Source of the DNA: an uncultured Sulfitobacter sp.
Lineage (GTDB): Bacteria > Pseudomonadota > Alphaproteobacteria > Rhodobacterales > Rhodobacteraceae
Reading direction: 5' to 3'
Length of the DNA: 5,306 bases
NCBI GenBank assembly: GCA_937923365.1
Contig: CALAIJ010000212.1
Span: forward strand, 1-5,306
Positions 1 to 5,306 of this stretch are shown here, piece by piece. Under the pieces are notes generated by a model, which saw only the letters and a list, made by a program, of their open reading frames with translations, did not search any database and was not told the origin of the DNA. The position numbers were made by a program, and so were the translations under genes. The stretch's first letter is position 1. Every line of letters starts with the position of its first letter.

Positions 1-609
1 TTGAACTACACCCCCGGCGGTATTCTGTACGGTGATCTGGAGACAGGCCAGATTTTGCAGCCCGGCGTGCAAGGCCCGCCCGTGGCCGAACCGCCAGACA
101 CGTTCGAGAACCGCGACCGGTTCTATTTTGCAGCCGGCACGACCATCATGGACCCGCAGCAACAGGACATCCTGACCTTCTACGGCGTTCCGCTGACGGG
201 GGGTAACACCACCCCCGGCATGGCCGTGTTTACCTTCGGCAGCCTTTCCGGCGGGGGCGGGCTGTTTACCAGCATCATCGGTCAATATGCAGATTACACC
301 GCTTTGGTGACTTCTGCCGCGACAGGCCTGCGGATTTTCTATGACACATGGCTGCCGTTCATGGCCTATGTCGCCGAAAACAACGGTACCATGCGGGTGG
401 TCAATACCGGCGACGTCATGTGGAAGCTGGTCACAGGACAATTGGTCCCCAAAGGCCCCGCCGACGGGGATGGCAGCAGCAACTACCAGACTGTGCGCAA
501 CTACCAGTTCGATCAGGCGGGCAAGTTCTTTACGACGGCGCTTGCGCCTAATCCCACGGAACTGAACGCACCGATTGAGAATTCGTTGTCAGGTGCGACG
601 TCGGATCTG
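1..609 (+). other. Unassigned N-terminal part of the fragment
   Basis: Residues 1-203. I do not recognise a named domain. The stretch has a proline-rich beginning (PGVQGPPVAEPP, residues 21-32), an LTFYGVPLTGG segment (178-210 in bases), a glycine cluster SGGGG (residues 83-87), and an aromatic and hydrophobic segment around residues 99-124 with IFYDTWLPFMAYV. Its position just before a hydrophobic helical stretch and the calcium-loop region resembles the arrangement I know in large alphaproteobacterial RTX proteins, but that is recalled family architecture and not an alignment. No signal peptide or catalytic motif is visible. It continues without a break from upstream sequence that is outside the window. 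Confidence 0.5.
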
Positions 610-3600
610 GGGATGTTGTTCAGCTTTCCCGATGTCTTCTCTGTCATCATGGGCGGCGTCGCCATCGCCAAGGAATTTATCAAGGCCACACCCGTTGCGG
701 GCCTCCTGATTGCTGCATGGGAGGCCTACTCCCTTGCCAGCGCCGCTATCTGGGTCGGCGGTGCTGCGATCCGTCTGGCCAAGGGCATGGCATGGACGCT
801 TGAGATTGATCCGCTGACCATCGACCTTGATGGCGACGGGTTGGAAACCATCGCGTTGCTGGACGGCAATGTCTTCTTCGATCTCGACAACGACCAGTTC
901 AAGGAGAAGACAGGCTGGCTCAAGGGTGACGACGGCTTCCTTGTGCGCGACCTGAACGACAACAACCGGATCGACGATCTGTCCGAGATGTTCGGCAACC
1001 AGTTCGACGGCGGTTTTGCCGATCTCGCGCAGTACGATGCCGCCGGCATGGGCGGTAACGAAGACGGGTTGATTACCAGCGCGGATGCGGTTTGGACCGA
1101 TCTGTTGATCTGGCAGGACCAGAACGAGGACGGCATCACCGACGATGGCGAATTGTTCGGTCTTGACGCGCTTGGCATCGTTTCCATCTCGCTGACCTCT
1201 ACCGAGATCGACGTCACCACACCCCAGGGTGCCGACCTGCTTGCGGTTGGCGATGTGACCTTTGCCGATGGCTCCATCCGTCTGGCGTTCGACACGATCT
1301 TTGAGACCAACGACACGCAAACCATCTATGCTGGCGAAACCGGTCTTGCCGCGTGGCAGCAGAACCTGACGCTTGATCTGAAGGGCTTTGGCGGCTTTAC
1401 CGACCTCAGCGTCGCCATGGCGAATGACATCGAACTGGCAGAGATTGTCAGGGTCGCGTCCGAGGCCATGACCGCGCCCAAGTTCTTTGAGCTTGTCGAT
1501 CATGTCGGGCCGGTTCTCAGCTATTGGGGTCAGACGCAGGAGACCTCCCGCGAGCTGGTGGCGGTCCTGCTGGATACGGATGTGGACGGCAGTGTCACGC
1601 TGGCCGATCGCGGTATCTACACCGAGGACGAAACAGGCGGTTTCTGGACGCTGGAAAGCGGCGCAGATGTGCTGGACGGCGCAGGTCAGGTCATTGACCG
1701 GCCCACGCTTGAAGATGTCATGGCGCAGACTGCCGGTGCCGGTCAGACATGGCAGTTGGAGCAGGCATGGTCGCCTGCCACACGCGTCAGCAACCCGCAG
1801 TTCCGTGACAGCGCGCCCTATCTGGTGCGTCTGGTCGATGACCGTGCGGTTGTCGATGACTACGGCATCCAGAACGAAGACGGCAGCTGGCGTCTGGCCA
1901 GCGGGCGCCAGATCACCGACGAAGGCGGCGCCGTGATCGCCCAGCCCACCGTCGAGGACATCCTTGCCCTGTCGCGTACCGAGGGTCAGGAATGGCGTAC
2001 CGAAGACTTCCAGGTTAGCCCCTTTGCCGGCATCCCCGTCGAGCAGATCGGCTTCCGCGTCACGGACGGCATCACGGTCGACTATACCGTTGAAGTCACC
2101 GATCAGGACGGCACCTTCCTTGTCTGGGCGCGCAATCTGGACCGCGCGCTTGAGCTGCAGTTCAAGACCGGCGATTCGCGTGAATTCAACCTGCGCAACT
2201 ATGTCGTTGATCTCGATACCCTCGACGAAGTCGGCGTCAGCGATGACAGTGCCTACCGCGTCGTGTCCCTGACACCGGGTCAGATGCAGTTTGCCACCTC
2301 CTTGGTGGGCATCGAATACCGTCCCGAAATGCTGAGCGCCGTGCTCGACAATGACACCGGTCTGATCGACTACCGCGTGGTCGAGGGCGGCAGCTATACG
2401 CTGTCAGAGGACACCTACGAATCCGTCATCGATCCGATGATCGACCTCGCCGGTGTGCTGATGCAGCAGTATACGCTGACCAGCTACCGCCTTGCCGTGC
2501 GGATGGCGTTCCAGTCCGGCCTTTCCGAGTTCTCGCGCGGGATAGAGTACGACATCGAATTTGATGAATACCGTCCCACCACCGAGCGCGAACTGGCGCC
2601 AATGTTCGAGGCGATCTTTGAATCGGCCCCCGCCAGCAATGTTGATGATGCGGTCTATGACTACTTCCTCGACTGGAACCCCATCGTCATGCAGATCCTG
2701 CCCGACTACCGCGCAGGCGATGTGAACTACTTCTTTGAAAGTAAAGCAGAATACGACCAGGCCTATGTGATGCAGATGCTCATCGCGGCCTTCGAAAACG
2801 TCGATGTCGATATCGATATCGCTGCAATCGCAAACGCCTTTGGTGTCGAAGAGCGGCGGTTGGTCACCCATGAGCCTACCGATACGGAAATGGTCAGCCA
2901 GGAGGGTGTGAACTTCTTCTATCTCACCGAGGGCGACACCTTTGTGACGGGCAGCTATCCCGCAAATGCGCAGGCCTATACCGATGATGTGCAGACCGAC
3001 ATCTACTTTGTCGGGCGCGATTCCGGCGAAGATCTGATCCTTGATCGCGATCTGGGGGACACCGATCAGCTGCGGTTTGTGCATCTGTTCTCCGAGGATG
3101 TCACAGCCGTGCGCGACGGTCAGGACATGATCCTGTTCTACAACGACGGCAATGATTTCGTGCGTCTAGAGGACCAGTTCCTGGGTGAGCTGAACGAAAT
3201 ATTGATGGACGGCACGCGGGTGCAGTCCGGCGTGGACGAGATCATCTTTGCCGATGGCACGATCTGGAACCGGTACCGGATGGCCTTCGAAGTTATCGAT
3301 TATGCCCGTGGCGAGTTGGACGAGGCGGATGCCTATTATGGCTCCGGTTCCGGCGATGTGCTGTTTGGCGGACTTGGAAATGACTTCCTGAGTGGTGGCG
3401 CGGGTGGCGACACCTATTACATCCGTCGGGGCGACGGTCAGGATGTCATCGACGACAAGGGCAACTTCTCTTTCGGGCCGGTCGAAGCGGGCTTTGACTT
3501 CCTCATGTTCCGTGGCGATATCGACAGGGATGATCTGCACCTTACCCGTGACGGGGCCAGCGACGACCTGCTGATTACGCTCAAGGACGAGGACGGCAAT

Positions 3601-5306
3601 CTGACCGATGATACGGTCACGCTGATTGGTCAGTTTGGCGGCATGCGCCTTAACCTCGGCTTCTTTGCCGAAGCGATGGGCACCGATACCGGTCTTGATT
3701 TCGTCTCGCCCAACCTGATCGAAAAGATCATCTTCGAGAACGCCGCAGGGCTGGAAGCCGCCGAGGTCATCGATCAGGTCATCGCCAATGCCAAGACGGA
3801 AGGCGATGACGCCATCTATGGCGTTCTCAACGACAACACGCTGGATGGTGGCGCGGGGGATGACTACCTGACCGGCATCGAAGGGTTTGATACCTATATC
3901 TATGGCCGCGACTACGGCAGTGATGTCATCGAGGACGGAGATTACAGCTCTGCCCTGTTTGGTCCCAAAGACGACCGTTTGCAGTTCATCGACGGGCTGA
4001 CATGGACCGACCTTGATTTCATCCGCGACGGGTCAACCGATACGCTACGCATGCAGGTCAGCGGCACCACGGATCAGGTGATCCTGTCCGATTATACCGA
4101 TTACGTCCTGCTGGTCGGCTTTATCAACATGGTCGAAGAGATCGTCTTTGCCGATGGCACGCTCTGGGATCAGTACAAGCTGATGCAGCACTATGTTGAT
4201 ATCGCCGGGACCGATGCCGACGATATTGTCTACGGCTTTGAATACAACAGTGACCGTCTGGATGGCGGCCTTGGCAATGACCGTCTGGAAGGCATGAGCG
4301 GCAATGACACCTATGTCTTTGGTCTGGGCTATGGTCAGGACACGCTGTTCGACGATTCCACTGCATTGTTCGCAAGCGCGGGCACCGACACCATCGACTT
4401 TAGCGGGCTGACCAGTGCGCAGGTGACGTTCACGCGGACCGACCTTGATCTGATCATCTCCATCGAGGGCACCGATGACGTGCTGACGCTGGAGAACCAG
4501 TATGTCCGCGCCGCCCAGCAAAGCCACGCCATCGAGTTCTTCCAGTTCGACGATGTCACGCTCAAGTTCACCGACTTCAACCCCGAAGACATCGACCGCG
4601 TCGGCGATAATGCCGATGACAGCCTTGTCGGGTCCAACTTTGCCGAGACATTTGACGGGCAGGGCGGTGACGACACGCTGGTCGGCCGTGATGGCGGCGA
4701 CACCTATCTGTTCGACGTAGGCTACGGCAATGACGTCATCATCGACGTGCGCGAGCGGGCCTCCTGGAACGACCGCCCCGGCTTCAATGTGCCCGTTGAT
4801 GACCGCATCGTCTTTGGCGATGACATCACACAGGCCAACATCGAGTTCACCAAAGATGGCAACGATCTGCTGATCACCATTCTGGACCGCATCGACACGC
4901 TGCTTGTGCGCAACCATTTCCTTGGGATCGATTCCGCCATTGAGCGGTTCGAATTCTCCGACGGCACCTTCCTTAATGCCTCCGATGTTGAGGAAATTCT
5001 GCAAATCGCAGGCGGTAACCGTGGCGACAACCTGATCGAGGGCAATCCCACAGCCCCCAACACGCTGGATGGCCGTCAGGGGGATGACACGTTGGTCGGT
5101 GGTTCGGGCGCAGACCTTTATGCCTTTGGCGCGGACTATGATTTCGACCGCATTGTCGAGCGTCCAGACGCCGTTGGCGTCATCGATCAGGTGCAGTTCG
5201 GGGCCTCTGTCCGGCGCGAGGACCTGAAGATCACCCGCGACGGGCTTGATCTGGTCATTGAGCTGGGCAACGGCGCGGCTGTGCTGACCATTGTCGGCGG
5301 CCTTGG
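1..5306 (+). CDS. Giant RTX-type calcium-binding exoprotein, internal fragment open at both ends
   Basis: Frame +1 is open across the whole window: 1768 complete codons without a stop, plus two bases. No start can be chosen. The TTG at base 1 is formally a possible start, but the protein reads there like the middle of a domain, with no signal peptide and no upstream sequence to show a ribosome binding site. The protein carries EF-hand-like calcium loops (residues 270-395), a tandem duplicated unit (519-674) and six C-terminal modules with GG.G.D nonapeptides and F.DGT motifs (1000-1768). It contains no cysteine and is strongly acidic, as is usual for type I-secreted RTX proteins. Such proteins fold outside the cell on binding calcium; the C-terminal secretion signal and any secretion genes would be downstream, out of view. 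No catalytic motif was recognised, so the role (adhesin, surface-layer, toxin or bacteriocin-like protein) is open. No frameshift or internal stop is seen. The RTX class is secure; the function is not. Confidence 0.93.
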   Translation, partial: MNYTPGGILYGDLETGQILQPGVQGPPVAEPPDTFENRDRFYFAAGTTIMDPQQQDILTFYGVPLTGGNTTPGMAVFTFGSLSGGGGLFTSIIGQYADYTALVTSAATGLRIFYDTWLPFMAYVAENNGTMRVVNTGDVMWKLVTGQLVPKGPADGDGSSNYQTVRNYQFDQAGKFFTTALAPNPTELNAPIENSLSGATSDLGMLFSFPDVFSVIMGGVAIAKEFIKATPVAGLLIAAWEAYSLASAAIWVGGAAIRLAKGMAWTLEIDPLTIDLDGDGLETIALLDGNVFFDLDNDQFKEKTGWLKGDDGFLVRDLNDNNRIDDLSEMFGNQFDGGFADLAQYDAAGMGGNEDGLITSADAVWTDLLIWQDQNEDGITDDGELFGLDALGIVSISLTSTEIDVTTPQGADLLAVGDVTFADGSIRLAFDTIFETNDTQTIYAGETGLAAWQQNLTLDLKGFGGFTDLSVAMANDIELAEIVRVASEAMTAPKFFELVDHVGPVLSYWGQTQETSRELVAVLLDTDVDGSVTLADRGIYTEDETGGFWTLESGADVLDGAGQVIDRPTLEDVMAQTAGAGQTWQLEQAWSPATRVSNPQFRDSAPYLVRLVDDRAVVDDYGIQNEDGSWRLASGRQITDEGGAVIAQPTVEDILALSRTEGQEWRTEDFQVSPFAGIPVEQIGFRVTDGITVDYTVEVTDQDGTFLVWARNLDRALELQFKTGDSREFNLRNYVVDLDTLDEVGVSDDSAYRVVSLTPGQMQFATSLVGIEYRPEMLSAVLDNDTGLIDYRVVEGGSYTLSEDTYESVIDPMIDLAGVLMQQYTLTSYRLAVRMAFQSGLSEFSRGIEYDIEFDEYRPTTERELAPMFEAIFESAPASNVDDAVYDYFLDWNPIVMQILPDYRAGDVNYFFESKAEYDQAYVMQMLIAAFENVDVDIDIAAIANAFGVEERRLVTHEPTDTEMVSQEGVNFFYLTEGDTFVTGSYPANAQAYTDDVQTDIYFVGRDSGEDLILDRDLGDTDQLRFVHLFSEDVTAVRDGQDMILFYNDGNDFVRLEDQFLGELNEILMDGTRVQSGVDEIIFADGTIWNRYRMAFEVIDYARGELDEADAYYGSGSGDVLFGGLGNDFLSGGAGGDTYYIRRGDGQDVIDDKGNFSFGPVEAGFDFLMFRGDIDRDDLHLTRDGASDDLLITLKDEDGNLTDDTVTLIGQFGGMRLNLGFFAEAMGTDTGLDFVSPNLIEKIIFENAAGLEAAEVIDQVIANAKTEGDDAIYGVLNDNTLDGGAGDDYLTGIEGFDTYIYGRDYGSDVIEDGDYSSALFGPKDDRLQFIDGLTWTDLDFIRDGSTDTLRMQVSGTTDQVILSDYTDYVLLVGFINMVEEIVFADGTLWDQYKLMQHYVDIAGTDADDIVYGFEYNSDRLDGGLGNDRLEGMSGNDTYVFGLGYGQDTLFDDSTALFASAGTDTIDFSGLTSAQVTFTRTDLDLIISIEGTDDVLTLENQYVRAAQQSHAIEFFQFDDVTLKFTDFNPEDIDRVGDNADDSLVGSNFAETFDGQGGDDTLVGRDGGDTYLFDVGYGNDVIIDVRERASWNDRPGFNVPVDDRIVFGDDITQANIEFTKDGNDLLITILDRIDTLLVRNHFLGIDSAIERFEFSDGTFLNASDVEEILQIAGGNRGDNLIEGNPTAPNTLDGRQGDDTLVGGSGADLYAFGADYDFDRIVERPDAVGVIDQVQFGASVRREDLKITRDGLDLVIELGNGAAVLTIVGGL
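610..795 (+). other. Ala/Gly-rich hydrophobic helical stretch, possible membrane-interacting segment
   Basis: Residues 204-265. Two mostly uncharged runs, about 204-224 (MLFSFPDVFSVIMGGVAIA) and 230-258 (from TPVAG through AAIWVGG to AAIRLA), are separated by KEFIKA. The composition fits helices packed on small residues. RTX toxins of the haemolysin type carry hydrophobic helices ahead of their repeats that insert in membranes; here only position and composition support that idea. Each run is interrupted by charged or polar residues (D, K, E, R), so an ordinary buried helical hairpin linking the N-terminal part to the calcium-binding region is equally possible. Confidence 0.45.
808..1185 (+). 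other. EF-hand-like calcium-binding region (IDLDGDG ... WQDQNEDG)
   Basis: Residues 270-395 hold a string of Asp/Asn loops: IDLDGDG (274-280), FFDLDNDQF (292-300), then TGWL, DGFLVRDLNDNNRIDD (311-326) followed by SEMFGN, NEDGLITSAD (353-362), and DQNEDGITDDGEL (373-385). The loop at 373-384 matches the classical EF-hand pattern D-x-N-x-D-G-x-x-D-x-x-E completely; that at 317-328 has D-x-N-x-N with Asn in place of the usual glycine; that at 353-362 lacks the first acidic residue. The order of motifs (LDLDGDG, FFD.D, TGW, D.N.N..IDD.SE.FG, W.D.N.DG) is one I recognise from many large RTX proteins, where it precedes the repeat modules. The likely role is calcium binding that helps folding after export. 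Actual metal occupancy is inference. Confidence 0.85.
1117..1152 (+). other. Canonical EF-hand loop
   Basis: Residues 373-384, DQNEDGITDDGE. Ligand positions 1, 3, 5, 9 and 12 are D, N, D, D and E, with glycine at position 6. This is the best single calcium site in the fragment outside the RTX nonapeptides. Position 8 is Thr rather than the usual Ile/Leu/Val, a small departure. The flanks (LLIWQ before, LFGLDALGI after) are hydrophobic as expected. Confidence 0.75.
1189..1554 (+). other. Conserved linker after the calcium loops
   Basis: Residues 397-518. It contains FADGSIRLAFDTIF (421-434), then LDLKGFGGFTDLSVAMAND (from 458), and a helical part ending in VGPVLSYWGQTQETSR. In large RTX proteins that share the preceding calcium loops, I know a comparable order: a short F.DG strand, a G[YF]G.L.DL..AM helix start and an aromatic 'W' segment. 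The match here is by eye. The AMANDIELAEIV run looks like a helix. No catalytic residues are evident. Confidence 0.55.
1555..1776 (+). repeat. Tandem unit A, copy 1
   Basis: Residues 519-592. The core (538-592) aligns with residues 622-674, with about 24 identical positions over about 53 aligned. Shared marks are GI, ED, G.W.L.SG, D..G.VI, PT.ED, A, GQ.W, E and a closing SP. This copy has three extra residues after ED (ETG) and an EF-hand-like loop DTDVDGSVTLAD at 525-536 that copy 2 has lost in part. I do not recognise the unit as a named domain. The mix of W, G and short polar turns suggests a small beta-rich fold with a helix at PTLEDVMAQ. Confidence 0.8.
1573..1608 (+). other. EF-hand-like loop inside tandem unit A copy 1
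   Basis: Residues 525-536, DTDVDGSVTLAD. Acidic residues occupy loop positions 1, 3, 5 and 12, with glycine at 6 and valine at 8; position 9 is Thr. This is a credible calcium site. The matching place in copy 2 (LVDDRAVVDD) is about five residues shorter and has no DxDxDG, so if the loop binds calcium only copy 1 does. Confidence 0.6.
1819..2022 (+). repeat. Tandem unit A, copy 2
   Basis: Residues 607-674, starting YLVRLVDDRAVVDD and ending QVSP. It repeats the GI..ED, G.W.L.SG, PT.ED and GQ.W marks of copy 1 in the same order, with roughly 45 per cent identity in the core by eye. A spacer of about 14 residues rich in Asn, Arg and Ser separates the copies. A following stretch with TDQDGTFLVWA (residues 700-710) may be a worn third copy, but only its DG.[FW] part is similar, so I do not call it. 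Confidence 0.8.
2023..2997 (+). other. Unassigned central region, beta-like then helical
   Basis: Residues 675-999. The first half (to about residue 770) alternates hydrophobic and polar residues (FRVTDGITVDYTVEVTDQ, LVWARNLDRALELQF), as in beta strands. From about 808 to 945 it looks mostly helical: MIDLAGVLMQQY, YRLAVRMAFQSG, TERELAPMFEAIFES, AYVMQMLIAAFENV. It contains the alternating VDVDIDI run (934-940). No catalytic or transport motif was recognised. The part with YDIEFDEYRP and the following helices sits where large RTX proteins often carry a helical spacer between the calcium-loop region and the repeats. No promoter, stop or start of another gene is visible here. Confidence 0.5.
2998..3300 (+). 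repeat. C-terminal module 1 (no RTX nonapeptides)
   Basis: Residues 1000-1100. It begins with DIYFVGRDSGEDLILD, the counterpart of the D.Y.....G.D.I.D motif of the other modules, continues with DTDQLRF, AVRDGQDMILF and DQF, and closes with DEIIFADGTIW (1080-1090), a clear F.DGT.W ending as in the haemolysin-type calcium-binding related domain. No GG.G.D nonapeptides stand in front of it, so this copy is either worn or a natural cap to the array. Confidence 0.8.
3340..3795 (+). repeat. C-terminal module 2 with RTX block, irregular ending
   Basis: Residues 1114-1265. Three nonapeptides lead: GSGSGDVLF, GGLGNDFLS and GGAGGDTYY (1114-1140, bases 3340-3420); the last two fit the RTX pattern GGxGxDxUx well. 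They run into DTYYIRRGDGQDVIDD, then FDFLMF, LTRDGASDDLLITL and an acidic insertion DEDGNLTDD. The ending IEKIIFENAAGLEAAEV keeps the I..I.F part but has lost DGT and the following aromatic. This is the longest module, with extra residues between LIGQF and IEKIIF. Confidence 0.85.
3796..4200 (+). repeat. C-terminal module 3 with RTX block
   Basis: Residues 1266-1400. The block is TEGDDAIY, GVLNDNTLD, GGAGDDYLT and GIEGFDTYI (to 1300, base 3900), of which GGAGDDYLT is a consensus RTX nonapeptide. It is followed by YGRDYGSDVIEDGD, DDRLQFIDGLTWTDLDFIRDG, a short beta part ending TDQVILSDY, and the closing EEIVFADGTLWDQY (1379-1392). This closing motif is nearly the same as in module 1, also at the DNA level. 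Confidence 0.88.
4201..4596 (+). repeat. C-terminal module 4 with RTX block
   Basis: Residues 1401-1532. The block is GTDADDIVY, GFEYNSDRLD, GGLGNDRLE and GMSGNDTYV (1403-1439, bases 4207-4317), then FGLGYGQDTLFDD. The beta part is GTDTIDFSGLTSAQVTFTRTDLDLIIS, where the usual RDG has become RTD. The ending IEFFQFDDVTLKF (1511-1523) replaces F.DGT.W, so the closing motif is partly changed. Confidence 0.85.
4597..5004 (+). repeat. C-terminal module 5 with RTX block
   Basis: Residues 1533-1668. Four nonapeptides, GDNADDSLV, GSNFAETFD, GQGGDDTLV and GRDGGDTYL (1535-1570, bases 4603-4710), give the longest unbroken block of exact nine-residue spacing. Next come FDVGYGNDVIIDV, an insertion rich in Arg, Pro and Asn (RERASWNDRPGFNVPV), DDRIVF, EFTKDGNDLLITI, NHFLG, and the closing IERFEFSDGTFLNASDVEEIL, an F.DGT motif without Trp. 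Confidence 0.87.
5005..5306 (+). repeat. C-terminal module 6 with RTX block, cut by window end
   Basis: Residues 1669-1768. The block is GNRGDNLIE, GNPTAPNTLD, GRQGDDTLV and GGSGADLYA (1672-1708, bases 5014-5124), followed by FGADYDFDRIVERP, IDQVQFGASVRREDLKITRDG, DLVIELGNGA and AVLTIVGGLG. The expected closing F.DGT motif would lie about 10-20 residues beyond the right edge, so the array does not end in this window. Confidence 0.85.

Noticed and set aside
1..3. TTG at base 1 as a translation start
   Set aside because: TTG can start translation, but nothing upstream can be seen, and the first residues do not look like a protein N-terminus. It is equally an internal leucine codon at an arbitrary window edge.
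589..1503. 304-codon open frame on the minus strand
   Set aside because: It is in exact codon register with the sense gene, so it stays open simply because sense TTA, CTA and TCA codons are rare. It ends where the sense frame has a TCA (589-591). The sense strand here encodes a recognisable calcium-loop region.
1487..2272. Plus-strand open frames of 149 and 102 codons in other frames
   Set aside because: Arg-, Ser-, Pro- and Trp-rich translations typical of the shifted frame of a GC-rich gene, fully inside the continuous main frame and without plausible domains.
2404..3084. 226-codon open frame on the minus strand
   Set aside because: Same register effect; it ends at a sense TCA codon (2404-2406). 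No family resemblance, and the sense frame is continuous through it.
3100..3300. Possible frameshift or decay at module 1 because RTX nonapeptides are missing
   Set aside because: The frame is continuous and the module motifs before and after are intact, so no indel is needed to explain it.
3166..3540. 124-codon open frame on the minus strand
   Set aside because: Same register effect; it ends at a sense CTA codon (3166-3168) and lies opposite RTX modules 1 and 2.
4045..5004. 319-codon open frame on the minus strand
   Set aside because: Same register effect; it ends at a sense CTA codon (4045-4047). Its apparent regular pattern mirrors the Asp/Ile-rich modules, since GAC/GAT and ATC read as Val and Asp on the other strand.
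3340..5124. Repeated glycine-aspartate blocks as a DNA repeat array or CRISPR
   Set aside because: The repeats are at protein level with varied codons and nine-residue spacing in frame; there are no identical direct repeats with unique spacers.

Overview
The whole window is the inside of one very large protein-coding gene. Frame +1 reads from base 1 to base 5304 (1768 codons) with no stop, and it is open at both ends, so neither the true start nor the true stop is visible. The product is a large, acidic, glycine- and aspartate-rich, cysteine-free protein of the RTX (repeats-in-toxin, haemolysin-type calcium-binding) class. RTX proteins are normally exported by type I secretion through a C-terminal signal, and that signal would lie beyond the right edge. 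The codon usage is GC-rich (third positions mostly C or G; TTA absent, CTA and TCA rare). This and the domain style suggest an alphaproteobacterium, perhaps marine and Rhodobacteraceae-like, but that is inference without a marker gene.

Layout, in residues of the visible fragment. Residues 1-203 are an unassigned N-terminal part. Residues 204-265 are an Ala/Gly-rich hydrophobic helical stretch. Residues 270-395 are a calcium-binding region with several EF-hand-like Asp/Asn loops, of the type common in large RTX proteins just ahead of the repeat part. Residues 397-518 are a conserved linker. Residues 519-674 hold two diverged tandem copies of a roughly 70-residue unit marked by GI..ED..G.W.L.SG, PT.ED and GQ.W. 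Residues 675-999 are an unassigned stretch, beta-like and then helical. Residues 1000-1768 are six tandem copies of a roughly 100-150 residue module. Each module joins a short RTX nonapeptide block (absent in copy 1) to a D.Y.....G.D.I.D strand motif, a beta-rich part with R/K-D-G motifs, and usually a closing F.DGT. motif typical of the haemolysin-type calcium-binding related domain. The sixth copy is cut by the window end.

I see no other genes. The long antisense and out-of-frame open frames are by-products of the codon bias of the main gene. No RNA genes, promoters, terminators, mobile elements or CRISPR arrays are visible. Exact biological role (adhesin, S-layer-like protein, bacteriocin-like or toxin-like exoprotein, secreted enzyme with a catalytic domain outside the window) cannot be decided from this fragment.
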